Made by a program: the position numbers and the translations under genes. Positions 10,501-11,944 of a DNA stretch of 11,944 nt are shown here, one piece after another; within the stretch, counting starts at the first letter, position 1, and each line of letters begins with the position of its first letter. The stretch comes from an uncultured Dictyoglomus sp. (GTDB lineage Bacteria; Dictyoglomota; Dictyoglomia; Dictyoglomales; Dictyoglomaceae): positions 1-11,944 of the forward strand of contig CALHTV010000230.1 in assembly GCA_938039765.1 (NCBI GenBank), given 5' to 3'. Under the pieces are notes generated by a model. It saw only the letters and a program-made list of their open reading frames with translations. It had not been told where the DNA came from and did no database searches.

Positions 10501-10721
10501 GGAGGTTCAATTTTAATGCCATCTTTTGCAGTTACAAATTCTAAAGAAAGCCCCTGACGGGTAGATTCGATTGGATTTATTTCTTCTAAAACTTCTCTTA
10601 GTCCTTCATTTAAAAACCAGGTGAAAGAATCATATTGTATTTTTAACAGATCTGGAATATTTTTAAAAATAGGTCTATCCTCAGGCCAAAAAAGTTCTGT
10701 TTTAAAGTTTTTACCCTTCAT
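7509..10721 (-). CDS. rpoB: DNA-directed RNA polymerase subunit beta
   Basis: This is the second-largest RNA polymerase subunit. It contributes the lobe, protrusion, fork loop, flap and part of the active site. It has 1070 residues, against 1342 in E. coli. The missing length falls where E. coli has its lineage insertions SI1 (before the rifampicin cluster) and SI2 (between that cluster and the catalytic lysines). The rifampicin cluster [19 protein letters not shown] is at about 382-400. It keeps Asp387, His397 and Ser402, the counterparts of E. coli 516, 526 and 531, but it is preceded by the unusual NRNP (378-381). [12 protein letters not shown] carries active-site Lys829 and Lys837 (E. coli 1065 and 1073). 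The C-terminal clamp segment [18 protein letters not shown] is intact. The ATG at 10721 has AAGGAG 7 nt upstream. It is the first gene of the array; rplL is not next to it. Confidence 0.99.
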   Translation of the reverse strand: MKGKNFKTELFWPEDRPIFKNIPDLLKIQYDSFTWFLNEGLREVLEEINPIESTRQGLSLEFVTAKDGIKIEPPLKTPDECLEKGLTYESSIYVKTRLYFKDENRNIKDIKEQMVFLGNIPQMTDRATFIVNGTEKVIVNQITRSPGIFFQQEGHSIIATLIPTRGGWIEFEIDNSGIIYIHPNGIKKFPVSLILRALGYDLDYFSAFLSNEELTYLEYTFARDNVSDRSQAIFEACSRLRPGDVPSREEDALRVIRQMFFDVRRYNLGKVGRYKLNQRLGLNIPLDNHAFTEEDLIEIIKRLTLVKTGKDDIDDIDHLGNRRVRSVGELLQMQFRSGLARVEKLIREKMALTDPEQASPINLVSTRPLMAAVKEFFNRNPLSQFMDQTNPLSELAHKRRISALGPGGLTRERATFEVRDIHPSHYGRVCPIETPEGPNAGLINYLSTLAIVDEYGFLRTPYYRVKEGRVTDEIVYLSATEEDKYTIASFDVRLNSNKEIIDELVHARRNGKFILCSPKEIDFVGISPYQTVSISTALIPFLEHDDANRALMGANMQRQAVPLINTEPPLVGTGLEETVARNTGVMVISDVNGVVKKVSSSEIIIETDNKEEKKYQLIKYRRTNQGTCWNQRAIVEVGQRVKKGDILADGPSTSGGRLALGRNVLVAFMPWGGYNYEDAIIISERLVKEDIFTSIHIEEYEIKARDTKLGPEEITRDIPNISEDAIRYLDKDGIIMIGAEVGPNDILVGKVTPKGETELTPEERLLRAIFGEKSRETKDTSLRMPHGEWGKVIDVKVLTRENDDELPPGVNKIVKVKVAQIRKISVGDKLAGRHGNKGVIATILPEEDMPFLEDGTPVDIILNPLGVPSRMNIGQILETHLGWAAKELGIYAIVPPFDEVLEENRSANLVKEMLRRAGLTEDGRVTLYDGRTGEPFDQKITVGYMYIMKLIHLADDKIHARSVGPYSLVTQQPLGGRAQFGGQRFGEMEVWALEAYGAAHILEEMLTYKSDDVAGRTETYSAIVSGNLIKEPGIPESFKVLIRELQGLGIKVSAYIGNRMVNLYKLEDES

Positions 10722-10810
10722 ACCTCATCTCCTTTTCCCTTAGAGATTAGACAAAATTATATTTTACATATAATTAATAGGAAGATGAAATTATAAAAAC
10801 AACACAAAAA
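10722..10810 (-). promoter_or_regulatory. Candidate promoter and leader of rpoB
   Basis: This AT-rich region upstream of rpoB contains two TATAAT hexamers on the minus strand, at 10795-10790 and 10761-10756. The second would give a leader of roughly 25-30 nt ahead of the ribosome-binding site. Neither has a good -35 box at 17 nt (TTTTTT and CTTCCT respectively). A T-rich stretch with short T-tracts lies directly upstream and could act as an UP-type element. A promoter is expected here because a terminator-like palindrome separates rpoB from the gene before it, but the exact start cannot be read from sequence. Confidence 0.4.
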
Positions 10811-10816
10811 GCAAAA

Positions 10817-10870
10817 AAGAACACAAAAAAAGAAGATTAATGTAGAAATAATAAATTATTTCTACATTAA
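10817..10870 (-). terminator. Perfect palindrome plus T-rich tract, probable terminator of the GDT1 gene
   Basis: The arms TTAATGTAGAAATAAT (10837-10852) and ATTATTTCTACATTAA (10855-10870) are exact reverse complements around a 2-nt centre. The structure begins only a few bases after the GDT1 stop codon and is followed on the minus strand by TCTTCTTTTTTTG, so it has the layout of an intrinsic terminator acting in that direction. On the plus strand no T-run follows. The stem has only two G-C pairs per arm, weak for a terminator in a thermophile, so an operator or other role remains possible. Confidence 0.55.
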
Positions 10871-10876
10871 CAAGAT

Positions 10877-11158
10877 TTATTTCTTAAAAATTGTCAAAAT
10901 TCCGACTATTATAAAAATTAACCCTACAATTTTCTCAAATATATCCCTTGGAATATATCTTGTCAATACCTCTCCCAAATATGCTCCAATAAAACTCAAT
11001 ACAGTAAGAGCTAAAGAGGCCCCCAAGAAAACCCAAAAAGGAGATTTAGTTTTTACAGATAATGTCAGCACTGCAAGTTGAGTTTTGTCTCCCAACTCTG
11101 CTAAGAAGATTATTCCAAAAACCATAAATAAAACCTCTAATTTATGTTTTATCTCCAT
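10877..11158 (-). CDS. Single-domain UPF0016/GDT1 (TMEM165-like) membrane protein, putative Mn2+/Ca2+ exporter
   Basis: The family comprises cation/H+-type exporters. Studied members move Mn2+ or Ca2+ out of the cytosol; the substrate here is not shown. The 93-residue protein has the defining ELGDKTQ motif at 21-27 inside the first hydrophobic segment. Its acidic residues are thought to bind the ion. Three membrane segments are visible at about 9-33, 42-62 and 73-91, with a basic C-terminal end. Many bacterial members have two such domains, each with an E-x-G-D-K-[TS] motif. Only one copy is present here, so it would need to pair with itself or with a second gene elsewhere. The ATG at 11158 has GAGGTG 7 nt upstream. 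It is the last gene before rpoB on this strand and is divergent from the permease gene. No yybP-ykoY manganese riboswitch fits the 102-nt upstream region. Confidence 0.88.
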   Translation of the reverse strand: MEIKHKLEVLFMVFGIIFLAELGDKTQLAVLTLSVKTKSPFWVFLGASLALTVLSFIGAYLGEVLTRYIPRDIFEKIVGLIFIIVGILTIFKK

Positions 11159-11260
11159 ATCTTAACACCTCTTCTAGTTTATAAATTTTGACTTAAAAAC
11201 ATATTATAATAAAAAACTGTAGTTATATAAAACAATCTTAAACAAGAAAGGAGAAGAAAA
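11159..11260. promoter_or_regulatory. Divergent promoter region between GDT1 and the MFS gene
   Basis: This 102-nt AT-rich spacer serves two genes that point away from each other. On the plus strand it has TTGACT at 11188-11193 and TATAAT at 11205-11210, separated by only 11 nt; TAAAAA at 11210-11215 would give a 16-nt spacer. ATTATAAT (11203-11210) reads the same on the minus strand and may serve the GDT1 gene, but no clear -35 box matches it. AAAGGAG (11247-11253) is the permease ribosome-binding site, 7 nt before its ATG. Exact promoters are uncertain. Confidence 0.4.
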
Positions 11261-11944
11261 ATGTGGAACGTAATAATTACAGGGTTATCAAGCTTTTTAA
11301 CAGATATCAGCACTGAGATGTTTTATCCTTTGATATCTTTCTATTTAGCTGCCTTAGGAGCTGGACCTGCTATTCTAGGTGTAGTGGAGGGGTTAGCAGA
11401 AAGTATCGCTTCATTATTAAAAGTCTATTCTGGTTATATCTCAGACAAAATAAGAAAAAGAAAACCTATAGCCATCCTTGGATACTCTTTCTCTACCATT
11501 GGAAAGGTATTTATGTACTTTGCTCAAAATTGGGTTGGTATTTTTATTGGAAGGCTAGCAGATAGATTTGGCAAAGGGATCAGAACAGCTCCTAGAGACG
11601 CCTTAATAGCAGATTCTACTACTAAAGATAGAGGTCGAGCCTTTGGATTGCACAGAGCTATGGATACTTTAGGTGCCTTTTTAGGTGTACTTATTTCTAT
11701 ATGGATTATAAAAAGCTTAAATATTAGTGATACAGCTGGAGATTTAAAAATCTATATTCCTGTCTTTAAAAAAATTATCCTCATAAGTATAATTCCTGCT
11801 TTACTAGGAGTATTAGTACTCTTTCTTGCAAAGGAGCCGAAAATAAAGGAGAGTAAGGGAGAAAAATTAAAATTTGAATGGAGAAATTTAGACAAAAAAC
11901 TAAAAGGCTTTCTAATATTCTCTTTTGTATTCACCTTAGGAAAC
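11261..11944 (+). CDS. Major facilitator superfamily permease, N-terminal part (runs off the window)
   Basis: An uninterrupted reading frame of 228 codons starts at ATG 11261 behind AAAGGAG and continues past the right edge. The translation (MWNVIITGLSSFLTDISTEM...) shows the first half of an MFS transporter. Hydrophobic segments are at about 4-32, 36-56, 70-89, 91-100, 127-150 and 168-190, then a charged central loop (191-213) and the start of TM7. The MFS motif A appears as GYISDKIRKRK (58-68) between TM2 and TM3. A second conserved block, RLADRFGKGIRTAPRDALIAD (start 98), typifies a bacterial MFS subgroup of mostly uncharacterised efflux-type permeases. The substrate cannot be read from sequence; export of drugs or metabolites is only a guess. 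Acidic and polar residues in TM1 (Asp15, Glu19) could take part in H+ coupling. It is transcribed away from the rpoBC array. Confidence 0.9.
   Translation, partial: MWNVIITGLSSFLTDISTEMFYPLISFYLAALGAGPAILGVVEGLAESIASLLKVYSGYISDKIRKRKPIAILGYSFSTIGKVFMYFAQNWVGIFIGRLADRFGKGIRTAPRDALIADSTTKDRGRAFGLHRAMDTLGAFLGVLISIWIIKSLNISDTAGDLKIYIPVFKKIILISIIPALLGVLVLFLAKEPKIKESKGEKLKFEWRNLDKKLKGFLIFSFVFTLGN

Noticed and set aside
11159..11260. yybP-ykoY manganese riboswitch ahead of the GDT1 gene
   Set aside because: Such riboswitches often precede this family, but the 102-nt spacer is AT-rich and lacks the G+C-rich conserved loops of the aptamer.
11752..11934. 60-codon minus-strand open frame opposite the MFS gene
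   Set aside because: It is antisense to the permease reading frame, which has clear MFS motifs and a ribosome-binding site; the minus-strand frame has neither.
1..11944. CRISPR array, tRNA/rRNA genes, insertion sequences or phage genes
   Set aside because: No regular repeat-spacer pattern, no rRNA-like segments, no tRNA cloverleaf and no transposase or integrase motif were seen; coding sequence fills nearly all of the window.

Overview
The window is a housekeeping locus of a low-G+C bacterium (about 32-42 % G+C in the lines I counted). On the minus strand it carries one continuous transcription/translation array, in transcription order rpoB - rpoC - rpsL - rpsG - fusA - tuf. tuf is cut by the left edge of the window. 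Lys/Glu/Ile-rich proteins, strong AGGAGG-type ribosome-binding sites, a compact RpoB and a large RpoC trigger-loop insertion suggest a deep-branching anaerobic thermophile. My best guess is Dictyoglomus, or something close to it. That guess rests on sequence style and recall, not on a search.

Layout from right to left, following transcription of the array: (1) 11261-11944, plus strand: the N-terminal 228 codons of a major facilitator superfamily permease, running off the window. (2) 11159-11260: a divergent promoter region. (3) 10877-11158, minus: a 93-residue single-domain member of the UPF0016/GDT1/TMEM165 family of putative Mn2+/Ca2+ exporters. (4) 10722-10876: a perfect 34-bp palindrome followed on the minus strand by a T-rich tract, probably the terminator of the GDT1 gene, and then the AT-rich promoter/leader region of rpoB. 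(5) rpoB (1070 aa) and rpoC (1428 aa), separated by 20 nt. (6) A 101-nt gap with promoter-like sequences. (7) rpsL and rpsG, overlapping by one base (TAATG), then fusA and tuf, each after a 21-nt gap.

Together the array encodes the two large subunits of RNA polymerase, two 30S proteins of the decoding and head regions (S12 and S7), and the two elongation GTPases. The close spacing suggests coordinated transcription, with a possible extra promoter ahead of rpsL. The ribosomal genes rplKAJL, which lie directly upstream of rpoB in many bacteria, are absent here.

This is mostly an ordinary, highly conserved region, and I see no unknown system in it. The points most worth a second look are these: an approximately 258-residue insertion in the RpoC trigger loop with three tandem SBHM-like units; an RpoB without the two E. 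coli lineage insertions; unusual residues at the start of the rifampicin cluster; the AT-only-looking palindrome upstream of rpoB; and non-ATG starts on three of the highly expressed genes.
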